Counted from the first letter of the stretch, positions 34,144 to 47,900 are shown. The stretch: 64,000 bases of DNA from Hybos culiciformis (GCA_964007475.1 CAXFZM010000026.1:1-64000); one strand, 5' to 3'. Notes: generated by a model from the sequence alone, not told the origin. A program made the numbers and translations.

Positions 34144-37100
34144 CCAAAAACGGAGGTCCGCCGAAGTCTGGAGCCGGAGTAATGAACAAAAAACCAGCAG
34201 AAAGTCAACATTTTATGTGTTAAAGTTAGGGGGTTTGCTCACCTTATCGTTTATTTCTCCGGATCTAGAAAACCGATTTTCATAAAAATTGCACAGAAAG
34301 AAGCGTAATTTCTAGACCTTTAATTTAAGCCAAAAACGGAGGTTCGCCGAAGTCTGGAGCCGGAGTAATGAACAAAAAACCAGCCTAAAGTCAACATTTT
34401 ATGTGTTAAAGTTAGGGGGTTTGCTCACCTTATCGTTTATTTCTCCGGATCTAGAAAACCGATTTTCATAAAAATTGCACAGAAAGAAGCGTAATTTCTA
34501 GACCTTTAATTTAAGCCAAAAACGGAGGTCCGCCGAAGTCTGGAGCCGGAGTAATGAACAAAAAACCAGCCCAAAGTCAACATTTTATGTGTTAAAGTTA
34601 GGGGGTTTGCTCACCTTATCGTTTATTTCTCCGGATCTAGAAAACCGATTTTCATAAAAATTGCACATAAAGAAGCGTAATTTCTAGACCTTTAATTTAA
34701 GCCAAAAACGGAGGTCCGCCGAAGTCTGGAGCCGGAGTAATGAACAAAAAACCAGCAGAAAGTCAACATTTTATGTGTTAAAGTTAGGGGGTTTGCTCAC
34801 CTTATCGTTTATTTCTCCGGATCTAGAAAACCGATTTTCATAAAAATTGCACAGAAAGAAGCGTAATTTCTAGACCTTTAATTTAAGCCAAAAACGGAGG
34901 TTCTCCGAGGTCTGGAGCCGGAGTAATGAACAAAAAACCAGCCTAAAGTCAACATTTTATGTGTTAAAGTTAGGGGGTTTGCTCACCTTATCGTTTATTT
35001 CTCCGGATCTAGAAAACCGATTTTCATAAAAATTGCACAGAAAGAAGCGTAATTTCTAGACCTTTAATTTAAGCCAAAAACGGAGGTCCGCCGAAGTCTG
35101 GAGCCGGAGTAATGAACAAAAAACCAGCCCAAAGTCAACATTTTATGTGTTAAAGTTAGGGGGTTTGCTCACCTTATCGTTTATTTCTCCGGATCTAGAA
35201 AACCGATTTTCATAAAAATTGCACAGAAAGAAGCGTAATTTCTAGACCTTTAATTTAAACCAAAAACGGAGGTTCGCCGAAGTCTGGAGCCGGAGTAATG
35301 AACAAAAAACCAGCAGAAAGTCAACATTTTATGTGTTAAAGTTAGGGGGTTTGCTCACCTTATCGTTTATTTCTCCGGATCTAGAAAACCGATTTTCATA
35401 AAAATTGCACAGAAAGAAGCGTAATTTCTAGACCTTTAATTTAAGCCAAAAACGGAGGTTCTCCGAGGTCTGGAGCCGGAGTAATGAACAAAAAACCAGC
35501 CCAAAGTCAACATTTTATGTGTTAAAGTTAGGGGGTTTGCTCACCTTATCGTTTATTTCTCCGGATCTAGAAAACCGATTTTCATAAAAATCGCACAGAA
35601 AGAAGCGTAATTTCTAGAGCTTTAATTTAAGCCAAAAACAGAGGTCCGCCGAAGTCTGGAGCCGGAGTAATGAACAAAAAACCAACCCAAAGTCAACATT
35701 TTATGTGTTAAAGTTAGGGGGTTTGCTCACCTTATCGTTTATTTCTCCGGATCTAGAAAACCGATTTTCATAAAAATTGCACAGAAAGAAGCGTAATTTC
35801 TAGACCTTTAATTTAAGCCAAAAACGGAGGTTCTCCGAGGTCTGGAGCCGGAGTAATGAACAAAAAACCAGCCCAAAGTCAACATTTTATGTGTTAAAGT
35901 TAGGGGGTTTGCTCACCTTATCGTTTATTTCTCCGGATCTAGAAAACCGATTTTCATAAAAATTGCACAGAAAGAAGCGTAATTTCTAGACCTTTAATTT
36001 AAGCCAAAAACGGAGGTTCTCCGAGGTCTGGAGCCGGAGTAATGAACAAAAAACCAGACCAAAGTCAACATTTTATGTGTTAAAGTTAGGGGGTTTGCTC
36101 ACCTTATCGTTTATTTCTCCGGATCTAGAAAACCGATTTTCATAAAAATTGCACAGAAAGAAGCGTAATTTCTAGACCTTTAATTTAAGCCAAAAACGGA
36201 GGTTCTCCGAGGTCTGGAGCCGGAGTAATGAACAAAAAACCAGCCCAAAGTCAACATTTTATGTGTTAAAGTTAGGGGGTTTGCTCACCTTATCGTTTAT
36301 TTCTCCGGATCTAGAAAACCGATTTTCATAAAAATTGCACAGAAAGAAGCGTAATTTCTAGACCTTTAATTTAAGCCAAAAACGGAGGTTCTCCGAGGTC
36401 TGGAGCCGGAGTAATGAACAAAAAACCAGCCCAAAGTCAACATTTTATGTGTTAAAGTTAGGGGGTTTGCTCACCTTATCGTTTATTTCTCCGGATCTAG
36501 AAAACCGATTTTCATAAAAATTGCACAGAAAGAAGCGTAATTTCTAGAGCTTTAATTTAAGCCAAAAACGGAGGTCCGCCGAAGTCTGGAGCCGGAGTAA
36601 TGAACAAAAAACCAGCCCAAAGTCAACATTTTATGTGTTAAAGTTAGGGGTTTTGCTCACCTTATCGTTTATTTCTCCGGATCTAGAAAACCGATTTTCA
36701 TAAAATTTGCACAGAAAGAAGCGTAATTTCTAGACCTTTAATTTAAGCCAAAAACGGAGGTTCTCCGAGGTCTGGAGCCGGAGTAATGAACAAAAAACCA
36801 GCCCAAAGTCAACATTTTATGTGTTAAAGTTAGGGGGTTTGCTCACCTTATCGTTTATTGCTCCGGATCTAGAAAACCGATTTTCATAAAAATTGCACAG
36901 AAAGAAGCGTAATTTTTAGACCTTTAATTTAAGGCAAAAACGGAGGTTCGCCGAAGTCTGGAGCCGGAGTAATGAACAAAAAACCAGCCCAAAGTCAACA
37001 TTTTATGTGTTAAAGTTAGGGGGTTTGCTCACCTTATCGTTTATTTCTCCGGATCTAGAAAACCGATTTTCATAAAAATTGCACAGAAAGAAGCGTAATT

Positions 37101-37862
37101 TCTAGACCTTTAATTTAAGCCAAAAACGGAGGTTCTCCGAGGTCTGGAGCCGGAGTAATGAACAAAAAACCAGCCCAAAGTCAACATTTTATGTGTTAAA
37201 GTTAGGGGGTTTGCTCACCTTATCGTTTATTTCTCCAGATCTAGAAAACCGATTTTCATAAAAATTGCACAGAAAGAAGCGTAATTTCTAGAGCTTTAAT
37301 TTAAGCCAAAAACGGAGGTCCGCCGAAGTCTGGAGCCGGAGTAATGAACAAAAAACCAGCCCAAAGTCAACATTTTATGTGTTAAAGTTAGGGGGTTTGC
37401 TCACCTTATCGTTTATTTCTCCGGATCTAGAAAACGATTTTCATAAAAATTGCACAGAAAGAAGCGTAATTTCTAGACCTTTAATTTAAGCCAAAAACGG
37501 AGGTCCGCCGAAGTCTGGAGCCGGAGTAATGAACAAAAAACCAGCCCAAAGTCAACATTTTATGTGTTAAAGTTAGGGGGTTTGCTCACCTTATCGTTTA
37601 TTTCTCCGGATCTAGAAAACCGATTTTCATAAAAATTGCACAGAAAGAAGCGTAATTTCTAGACCTTTAATTTAAGCCAAAAACAGAGGTTCGCCGATGT
37701 CTGGAGCCGGAGTAATGAACAAAAAACCAGCCCAAAGTCAACATTTTATGTGTTAAAGTTAGGGGGTTTGCTCACCTTATCGTTTATTTCTCCGGATCTA
37801 TAAAACCGATTTTCATAAAAATTGCACAGAAAGAAGCGTAATTTCTAGACCTTTAATTTAAG
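34144..37862 (+). repeat. Block W1, 20 monomers, with AGCAGAAAG at 3-monomer spacing
   Basis: GCAGAAAG occurs at 34,197, 34,755 and 35,313, exactly 558 bp (three monomers) apart. GCCTAAAG and GCCCAAAG monomers lie between, giving a small trimer repeat. Further right are AAATCGCAC, ACAGAGGTCCG and AACCCAAAG (about 35.6-35.7 kb), AGACC (36,056), AAAATTTGC (about 36,705) and TATTGCTCC (36,860). ATTTAAACC at about 35,259 is shared with W2. Confidence 0.82.
37306..37490 (+). repeat. Sister 185-bp monomer with the lost C
   Basis: It has the identical one-base loss and flanking monomer order as 33,587-33,771. The comparable position before W3 (about 40,780) is full length, so W1 and W2 share a more recent ancestor here, or W3 was replaced from another source. 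Confidence 0.88.
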
Positions 37863-40800
37863 CCAAAAACGGAGGTCCGCCGAAGTCTGGAGCCGGAGTA
37901 ATGAACAAAAAACCAGCAGAAAGTCAACATTTTATGTGTTAAAGTTAGGGGGTTTGCTCACCTTATCGTTTATTTCTCCGGATCTAGAAAACCGATTTTC
38001 ATAAAAATTGCACAGAAAGAAGCGTAATTTCTAGACCTTTAATTTAAGCCAAAAACGGAGGTTCGCCGAAGTCTGGAGCCGGAGTAATGAACAAAAAACC
38101 AGCCTAAAGTCAACATTTTATGTGTTAAAGTTAGGGGGTTTGCTCACCTTATCGTTTATTTCTCCGGATCTAGAAAACCGATTTTCATAAAAATTGCACA
38201 GAAAGAAGCGTAATTTCTAGACCTTTAATTTAAGCCAAAAACGGAGGTCCGCCGAAGTCTGGAGCCGGAGTAATGAACAAAAAACCAGCCCAAAGTCAAC
38301 ATTTTATGTGTTAAAGTTAGGGGGTTTGCTCACCTTATCGTTTATTTCTCCGGATCTAGAAAACCGATTTTCATAAAAATTGCACATAAAGAAGCGTAAT
38401 TTATAGACCTTTAATTTAAGCCAAAAACGGAGGTCCGCCGAAGTCTGGAGCCGGAGTAACGAACAAAAAACCAGCAGAAAGTCAACATTTTATGTGTTAA
38501 AGTTAGGGGGTTTGCTCACCTTATCGTTTATTTCTCCGGATCTAGAAAACCGATTTTCATAAAAATTGCACAGAAAGAAGCGTAATTTCTAGACCTTTAA
38601 TTTAAGCCAAAAACGGAGGTTCTCCGAGGTCTGGAGCCGGAGTAATGAACAAAAAACCAGCCTAAAGTCAACATTTTATGTGTTAAAGTTAGGGGGTTTG
38701 CTCACCTTATCGTTTATTTCTCCGGATCTAGAAAACCGATTTTCATAAAAATTGCACAGAAAGAAGCGTAATTTCTAGACCTTTAATTTAAGCCAAAAAC
38801 GGAGGTCCGCCGAAGTCTGGAGCCGGAGTAATGAACAAAAAACCAGCCCAAAGTCAACATTTTATGTGTTAAAGTTAGGGGGTTTGCTCACCTTATCGTT
38901 TATTTCTCCGGATCTAGAAAACCGATTTTCATAAAAATTGCACAGAAAGAAGCGTAATTTCTAGACCTTTAATTTAAACCAAAAACGGAGGTTCGCCGAA
39001 GTCTGGAGCCGGAGTAATGAACAAAAAACCAGCAGAAAGTCAACATTTTATGTGTTAAAGTTAGGGGGTTTGCTCACCTTATGGTTTATTTCTCCGGATC
39101 TAGAAAACCGATTTTCATAAAAATTGCACAGAAAGAAGCGTAATTTCTAGACCTTTAATTTAAGCCAAAAACGGAGGTTCTCCGAGGTCTGGAGCCGGAG
39201 TAATGAACAAAAAACCAGCCCAAAGTCAACATTTTATGTGTTAAAGTTAGGGGGTTTGCTCACCTTATCGTTTATTTCTCCGGATCTAGAAAACCGATTT
39301 TCATAAAAATTGCACAGAAAGAAGCGTAATTTCTAGACCTTTAATTTAAGCCAAAAACGGAGGTTCTCCGAGGTCTGGAGCCGGAGTAATGAACAAAAAA
39401 CCAGACCAAAGTCAACATTTTATGTGTTAAAGTTAGGGGGTTTGCTCACCTTATCGTTTATTTCTCCGGATCTAGAAAACCGATTTTCATAAAAATTGCA
39501 CAGAAAGAAGCGTAATTTCTAGACCTTTAATTTAAGCCAAAAACGGAGGTTCTCCGAGGTCTGGAGCCGGAGTAATGAACAAAAAACCAGCCCAAAGTCA
39601 ACATTTTATGTGTTAAAGTTAGGGGGTTTGCTCACCTTATCGTTTATTTCTCCGGATCTAGAAAACCGATTTTCATAAAAATTGCACAGAAAGAAGCGTA
39701 ATTTCTAGACCTTTAATTTAAGCCAAAAACGGAGGTTCTCCGAGGTCTGGAGCCGGAGTAATGAACAAAAAACCAGCCCAAAGTCAACATTTTATGTGTT
39801 AAAGTTAGGGGGTTTGCTCACCTTATCGTTTATTGCTCCGGATCTAGAAAACCGATTTTCATAAAAATTGCACAGAAAGAAGCGTAATTTTTAGACCTTT
39901 AATTTAAGGCAAAAACGGAGGTTCGCCGAAGTCTGGAGCCGGAGTAATAAACAAAAAACCAGCCCAAAGTCAACATTTTATGTGTTAAAGTTAGGGGGTT
40001 TGCTCACCTTATCGTTTATTTCTTCGGATCTAGAAAACCGACTTTCATAAAAATTGCACAGAAAGAAGCGTAATTTCTAGAGCTTTAATTTAAGCCAAAA
40101 ACGGAGGTCCGCCGAAGTCTGGAGCCGGAGTAATGAACAAAAAACCAGCCCAAAGTCAACATTTTATATGTTAAAGTTAGGGGGTTTGCTCACCTTATCG
40201 TTTATTTCTCCGGATCTAGAAAACCGATTTTCATAAAAATTGCACAGAAAGAAGCGTAATTTCTAGAGCTTTAATTTAAGCCAAAAACGGAGGTCCGCCG
40301 AAGTCTGGAGCCGGAGTAATGAACAAAAAACCAGCCCAAAGTCAACATTTTATATGTTAAAGTTAGGGGGTTTGCTCACCTTATCGTTTATTTCTCCGGA
40401 TCTAGAAAACCGATTTTCATAAAAATTGCACAGAAAGAAGCGTTATTTCTAGACCTTTAATTTAAGCCAAAAACGGAGGTTCGCCGAAGTCTGGAGCCGG
40501 AGTAATAAACAAAAAACCAGCCCAAAGTCAACATTTTATGTGTTAAAGTTAGGGGGTTTGCTCACCTCATCGTTTATTTCTCCAGATCTAGAAAACCGAT
40601 TTTCATAAAAATTGCACAGAAAGAAGCGTAATTTCTAGAGCTTTAATTTAAGCCAAAAACGGAGGTTCTCCGAGGTCTGGAGCCGGAGTAATGAACAAAA
40701 AACCAGCCCAAAGTCAACATTTTATGTGTTAAAGTTAGGGGGTTTGCTCACCTTATCGTTTATTTCGCCGGATCTAGAAAACCGATTTTCATAAAAATTG

Positions 40801-41210
40801 CACAGAAAGAAGCGTAATTTCTAGACCTTTAATTTAAGCCAAAAACGGAGGTCCGCCGAAGTCTGGAGCCGGAGTAATGAACAAAAAACCAGCCCAAAGT
40901 CAACATTTTATGTGTTAAAGTTAGGGGGTTTGCTCACCTTATCGTTTATTTCTCCGGATCTAGAAAACCGATTTTCATAAAAATTGCACAGAAAGAAGCG
41001 TAATTTCTAGACCTTTAATTTAAGCCAAAAACAGAGGTTCTCCGATGTCTGGAGCCGGAGTAATGAACAAAAAACCAGCCCAAAGTCAACATTTTATGTG
41101 TTAAAGTTAGGGGGTTTGCTCACCTTATCGTTTATTTCTCCGGATCTATAAAACCGATTTTCATAAAAATTGCACAGAAAGAAGCGTAATTTCTAGACCT
41201 TTAATTTAAG
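37863..41210 (+). repeat. Block W2, 18 monomers, shortened relative to W1
   Basis: The GCAGAAAG triplet returns at 37,916, 38,474 and 39,032, and AGACC at 39,403. Between them W2 lacks the two monomers that W1 and W3 have with AAATCGCAC and AACCCAAAG. Two more are missing between AGACC and TATTGCTCC (432 bp against 804 bp in W1). Private changes include TTATAGACC (about 38,402), GTAACGAAC (about 38,457) and TTATGGTTT (about 39,081). From about 39.9 kb it gains the first TATATG and D monomers. Confidence 0.8.
40467..40652 (+). repeat. Type D monomer (right-hand domain marker)
   Basis: The preceding monomer ends CGTTATTTC. This copy has TTCGCCGAAG, TAATAAAC, CACCTCATCG and CTCCAGATC, and is followed by GAGCTTTAA and a type A copy. 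The full set recurs at starts 45117, 48651, 51254, 53857, 54787, 57019, 59065, 61297 and 63332 (ten copies) and was not seen left of 40 kb. Spacing in monomers is 25, 19, 14, 14, 5, 12, 11, 12 and 11. TTCG-C-CGAA is a perfect dyad as in type C. CCAGATC replaces the TCCGGA palindrome with AGATCT. Confidence 0.9.
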
Positions 41211-44200
41211 CCAAAAACGGAGGTCCGCCGAAGTCTGGAGCCGGAGTAATGAACAAAAAACCAGCAGAAAGTCAACATTTTATGTGTTAAAGTTAGGGGG
41301 TTTGCTCACCTTATCGTTTATTTCTCCGGATCTAGAAAACCGATTTTCATAAAAATTGCACAGAAAGAAGCGTAATTTCTAGACCTTTAATTTAAGCCAA
41401 AAACGGAGGTTCGCCGAAGTCTGGAGCCGGAGTAATGAACAAAAAACCAGCCTAAAGTCAACATTTTATGTGTTAAAGTTAGGGGGTTTGCTCACCTTAT
41501 CGTTTATTTCTCCGGATCTAGAAAACCGATTTTCATAAAAATTGCACAGAAAGAAGCGTAATTTCTAGACCTTTAATTTAAGCCAAAAACGGAGGTCCGC
41601 CGAAGTCTGGAGCCGGAGTAATGAACAAAAAACCAGCCCAAAGTCAACATTTTATGTGTTAAAGTTAGGGGGTTTGCTCACCTTATCGTTTATTTCTCCG
41701 GATCTAGAAAACCGATTTTCATAAAAATTGCACAGAAAGAAGCGTAATTTCTAGACCTTTAATTTAAGCCAAAAACGGAGGTCCGCCGAAGTCTGGAGCC
41801 GGAGTAATGAACAAAAAACCAGCAGAAAGTCAACATTTTATGTGTTAAAGTTAGGGGGTTTGCTCACCTTATCGTTTATTTCTCCGGATCTAGAAAACCG
41901 ATTTTCATAAAAATTGCACAGAAAGAAGCGTAATTTCTAGACCTTTAATTTAAGCCAAAAACGGAGGTTCTCCGAGGTCTGGAGCCGGAGTAATGAACAA
42001 AAAACCAGCCTAAAGTCAACATTTTATGTGTTAAAGTTAGGGGGTTTGCTCACCTTATCGTTTATTTCTCCGGATCTAGAAAACCGATTTTCATAAAAAT
42101 TGCACAGAAAGAAGCGTAATTTCTAGACCTTTAATTTAAGCCAAAAACGGAGGTCCGCCGAAGTCTGGAGCCGGAGTAATGAACAAAAAACCAGCCCAAA
42201 GTCAACATTTTATGTGTTAAAGTTAGGGGGTTTGCTCACCTTATCGTTTATTTCTCCGGATCTAGAAAACCGATTTTCATAAAAATTGCACAGAAAGAAG
42301 CGTAATTTCTAGACCTTTAATTTAAGCCAAAAACGGAGGTTCGCCGAAGTCTGGAGCCGGAGTAATGAACAAAAAACCAGCAGAAAGTCAACATTTTATG
42401 TGTTAAAGTTAGGGGGTTTGCTCACCTTATCGTTTATTTCTCCGGATCTAGAGAACCGATTTTTATAAAAATTGCACAGAAAGAAGCGTAATTTCTAGAC
42501 CTTTAATTTAAGCCAAAAACGGAGGTTCTCCGAGGTCTGGAGCCGGAGTAATGAACAAAAAACCAGCCCAAAGTCAACATTTTATGTGTTAAAGTTAGGG
42601 GGTTTGCTCACCTTATCGTTTATTTCTCCGGATCTAGAAAACCGATTTTCATAAAAATCGCACAGAAAGAAGCGTAATTTCTAGAGCTTTAATTTAAGCC
42701 AAAAACAGAGGTCCGCCGAAGTCTGGAGCCGGAGTAATGAACAAAAAACCAACCCAAAGTCAACATTTTATGTGTTAAAGTTAGGGGGTTTGCTCACCTT
42801 ATCGTTTATTTCTCCGGATCTAGAAAACCGATTTTCATAAAAATTGCACAGAAAGAAGCGTAATTTCTAGACCTTTAATTTAAGCCAAAAACGGAGGTTC
42901 TCCGAGGTCTGGAGCCGGAGTAATGAACAAAAAACCAGCCCAAAGTCAACATTTTATGTGTTAAAGTTAGGGGGTTTGCTCACCTTATCGTTTATTTCTC
43001 CGGATCTAGAAAACCGATTTTCATAAAAATTGCACAGAAAGAAGCGTAATTTCTAGACCTTTAATTTAAGCCAAAAACGGAGGTTCTCCGAGGTCTGGAG
43101 CCGGAGTAATGAACAAAAAACCAGACCAAAGTCAACATTTTATGTGTTAAAGTTAGGGGGTTTGCTCACCTTATCGTTTATTTCTCCGGATCTAGAAAAC
43201 CGATTTTCATAAAAATTGCACAGAAAGAAGCGTAATTTCTAGACCTTTAATTTAAGCCAAAAACGGAGGTTCTCCGAGGTCTGGAGCCGGAGTAATGAAC
43301 AAAAAACCAGCCCAAAGTCAACATTTTATGTGTTAAAGTTAGGGGGTTTGCTCACCTTATCGTTTATTTCTCCGGATCTAGAAAACCGATTTTCATAAAA
43401 ATTGCACAGAAAGAAGCGTAATTTCTAGACCTTTAATTTAAGCCAAAAACGGAGGTTCTCCGAGGTCTGGAGCCGGAGTAATGAACAAAAAACCAGCCCA
43501 AAGTCAACATTTTATGTGTTAAAGTTAGGGGGTTTGCTCACCTTATCGTTTATTTCTCCGGATCTAGAAAACCGATTTTCATAAAAATTGCACAGAAAGA
43601 AGCGTAATTTCTAGAGCTTTAATTTAAGCCAAAAACGGAGGTCCGCCGAAGTCTGGAGCCGGAGTAATGAACAAAAAACCAGCCCAAAGTCAACATTTTA
43701 TGTGTTAAAGTTAGGGGGTTTGCTCACCTTATCGTTTATTTCTCCGGATCTAGAAAACCGATTTTCATAAAATTTGCACAGAAAGAAGCGTAATTTCTAG
43801 ACCTTTAATTTAAGCCAAAAACGGAGGTTCTCCGAGGTCTGGAGCCGGAGTAATGAACAAAAAACCAGCCCAAAGTCAACATTTTATGTGTTAAAGTTAG
43901 GGGGTTTGCTCACCTTATCGTTTATTTCTCCGGATCTAGAAAACCGATTTTCATAAAAATTGCACAGAAAGAAGCGTAATTTCTAGACCTTTAATTTAAG
44001 CCAAAAACGGAGGTTCTCCGAGGTCTGGAGCCGGAGTAATGAACAAAAAACCAGCCCAAAGTCAACATTTTATGTGTTAAAGTTAGGGGGTTTGCTCACC
44101 TTATCGTTTATTTCTCCGGATCTAGAAAACCGATTTTCATAAAAATTGCACAGAAAGAAGCGTAATTTCTAGAGCTTTAATTTAAGCCAAAAACGGAGGT

Positions 44201-44911
44201 CCGCCGAAGTCTGGAGCCGGAGTAATGAACAAAAAACCAGCCCAAAGTCAACATTTTATGTGTTAAAGTTAGGGGGTTTGCTCACCTTATCGTTTATTTC
44301 TCCGGATCTAGAAAACCGATTTTCATAAAATTTGCACAGAAAGAAGCGTAATTTCTAGACCTTTAATTTAAGCCAAAAACGGAGGTTCTCCGAGGTCTGG
44401 AGCCGGAGTAATGAACAAAAAACCAGCCCAAAGTCAACATTTTATGTGTTAAAGTTAGGGGGTTTGCTCACCTTATCGTTTATTTCTCCGGATCTAGAAA
44501 ACCGATTTTCATAAAAATTGCACAGAAAGAAGCGTAATTTTTAGACCTTTAATTTAAGGCAAAAACGGAGGTTCGCCGAAGTCTGGAGCCGGAGTAATAA
44601 ACAAAAAACCAGCCCAAAGTCAACATTTTATGTGTTAAAGTTAGGGGGTTTGCTCACCTTATCGTTTATTTCTTCGGATCTAGAAAACCGACTTTCATAA
44701 AAATTGCACAGAAAGAAGCGTAATTTCTAGAGCTTTAATTTAAGCCAAAAACGGAGGTCCGCCGAAGTCTGGAGCCGGAGTAATGAACAAAAAACCAGCC
44801 CAAAGTCAACATTTTATATGTTAAAGTTAGGGGGTTTGCTCACCTTATCGTTTATTTCTCCGGATCTAGAAAACCGATTTTCATAAAAATTGCACAGAAA
44901 GAAGCGTAATT
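41211..44911 (+). repeat. Block W3, about 20 monomers
   Basis: GCAGAAAG lies at 41,264, 41,822 and 42,380 and AGACC at 43,123, with the AAATCGCAC/AACCCAAAG pair present as in W1. Two AAAATTTGC monomers follow (about 43,772 and 44,330). A C-like monomer, then TATATG and D monomers, return 4,650 bp (25 monomers) after those of W2. GAGAACCG with TTTTTATAAAA at about 42,450 appears private. The right limit is approximate. Confidence 0.75.
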
Positions 44912-47900
44912 TCTAGAGCTTTAATTTAAGCCAAAAACGGAGGTCCGCCGAAGTCTGGAGCCGGAGTAATGAACAAAAAACCAGCCCAAAGTCAACATTT
45001 TATATGTTAAAGTTAGGGGGTTTGCTCACCTTATCGTTTATTTCTCCGGATCTAGAAAACCGATTTTCATAAAAATTGCACAGAAAGAAGCGTTATTTCT
45101 AGACCTTTAATTTAAGCCAAAAACGGAGGTTCGCCGAAGTCTGGAGCCGGAGTAATAAACAAAAAACCAGCCCAAAGTCAACATTTTATGTGTTAAAGTT
45201 AGGGGGTTTGCTCACCTCATCGTTTATTTCTCCAGATCTAGAAAACCGATTTTCATAAAAATTGCACAGAAAGAAGCGTAATTTCTAGAGCTTTAATTTA
45301 AGCCAAAAACGGAGGTTCTCCGAGGTCTGGAGCCGGAGTAATGAACAAAAAACCAGCCCAAAGTCAACATTTTATGTGTTAAAGTTAGGGGGTTTGCTCA
45401 CCTTATCGTTTATTTCTCCGGATCTAGAAAACCGATTTTCATAAAAATTGCACAGAAAGAAGCGTAATTTCTAGACCTTTAATTTAAGCCAAAAACGGAG
45501 GTCCGCCGAAGTCTGGAGCCGGAGTAATGAACAAAAAACCAGCCCAAAGTCAACATTTTATGTGTTAAAGTTAGGGGGTTTGCTCACCTTATCGTTTATT
45601 TCTCCGGATCTATAAAACCGATTTTCATAAAAATTGCACAGAAAGAAGCGTAATTTCTAGACCTTTAATTTAAGCCAAAAACAGAGGTTCTCCGAGGTCT
45701 GGAGCCGGAGTAATGAACAAAAAACCAGCCCAAAGTCAACATTTTATGTGTTAAAGTTAGGGGGTTTGCTCACCTTATCGTTTATTTCTCCGGATCTAGA
45801 AAACCGATTTTCATAAAAATTGCACAGAAAGAAGCGTAATTTCTAGACCTTTAATTTAAGCCAAAAACGGAGGTCCGCCGAAGTCTGGAGCCGGAGTAAT
45901 GAACAAACAACCAGCCCAAAGTCAACATTTTATGTGTTAAAGTTAGGGGGTTTGCTCACCTTATCGTTTATTTCTCCGGATCTAGAAAACCGATTTTCAT
46001 AAAAATTGCACAGAAAGAAGCGTAATTTCTAGACCTTTAATTTAAGCCAAAAACGGAGGTTCTCCGAGGTCTGGAGCCGGAGTAATGAACAAAAAACCAG
46101 CCCAAAGTCAACATTTTATGTGTTAAAGTTAGGGGGTTTGCTCACCTTATCGTTTATTTCTCCGGATCTATAAAACCGATTTTCATAAAAATTGCACAGA
46201 AAGAAGCGTAATTTCTAGACCTTTAATTTAAGCCAAAAACGGAGGTTCTCAGAGGTCTGGAGCCGGAGTAATGAACAAAAAACCAGTCCAAAGTCAACAT
46301 TTTATGTGTTAAAGTTAGGGGGTTTGTTCACCTTATCGTTTATTTCTCCGGATCTAGAAAACCGATTTTCATAAAAATTGCACAGAAAGAAGCGTAATTT
46401 CTAGACCTTTAATTTAAGCCAAAAACGGAGGTCCGCCGAAGTCTGGAGCCGGAGTAATGAACAAAAAACCAGCCCAAAGTCAACATTTTATGTGTTAAAG
46501 TTAGGGGGTTTGCTCACCTTATCGTTTATTTCTCCGGATCTAGAAAACCGATTTTCATAAAAATTGCACAGAAAGAAGCGTAATTTCTAGACCTTTAATT
46601 TAAGCCAAAAACGGAGGTCCGCCGAAGTCTGGAGCCGGAGTAATGAACAAACAACCAGCCCAAAGTCAACATTTTATGTGTTAAAGTTAGGGGGTTTGCT
46701 CACCTTATCGTTTATTTCTCCGGATCTAGAAAACCGATTTTCATAAAAATTGCACAGAAAGAAGCGTAATTTCTAGACCTTTAATTTAAGCCAAAAACGG
46801 AGGTTCTCCGAGGTCTGGAGCCGGAGTAATGAACAAAAAACCAGTCCAAAGTCAACATTTTATGTGTTAAAGTTAGGGGGTTTGTTCACCTTATCGTTTA
46901 TTTCTCCGGATCTAGAAAACCGATTTTCATAAAAATTGCACAGAAAGAAGCGTAATTTCTAGACCTTTAATTTAAGCCAAAAACGGAGGTCCGCCGAAGT
47001 CTGGAGCCGGAGTAATGAACAAACAACCAGCCCAAAGTCAACATTTTATGTGTTAAAGTTAGGGGGTTTGTTCACCTTATCGTTTATTTCTCCGGATCTA
47101 GAAAACCGATTTTCATAAAAATTGCACAGAAAGAAGCGTAATTTCTAGACCTTTAATTTAAGCCAAAAACGGAGGTCCGCCGAAGTCTGGAGCCGGAGTA
47201 ATGAACAAAAAAACAGCCCAAAGTCAACATTTTATGTGTTAAAGTTAGGGGGTTTGCTCACCTTATCGTTTATTTCTCCGGATCTAGAAAACCGATTTTC
47301 ATAAAAATTGCACAGAAAGAAGCGTAATTTCTAGACCTTTAATTTAAGCCAAAAACGGAGGTTCTCCGAGGTCTGGAGCCGGAGTAATGAACAAAAAACC
47401 AGCCCAAAGTCAACATTTTATGTGTTAAAGTTAGGGGGTTTGCTCACCTTATCGTTTATTTCTCCGGATCTAGACAACCGATTTTCATAAAAATTGCACA
47501 GAAAGAAGCGTAATTTCTAGACCTTTAATTTAAGCCAAAATCGGAGGTTCTCCGAGGTCTGGAGCCGGAGTAATGAACAAAAAACCAGACCAAAGTCAAC
47601 ATTTTATGTGTTAAAGTTAGGGGGTTTGCTCACCTTATCGTTTATTTCTCCGGATCTAGAAAACCGATTTTCATAAAAATTGCACAGAAAGAAGCGTAAT
47701 TTCTAGACCTTTAATTTAAGCCAAAAAAGGAGGTTCTCCGAGGTCTGGAGCCGGAGTAATGAACAAAAAACCAGCCCAAAGTCAACATTTTATGTGTTAA
47801 AGTTAGGGGGTTTGCTCACCTTATCGTTTATTTCTCCGGATCTAGAAAACCGATTTTCATAAAAATTGCACAGAAAGAAGCGTAATTTCTAGACCTTTAA

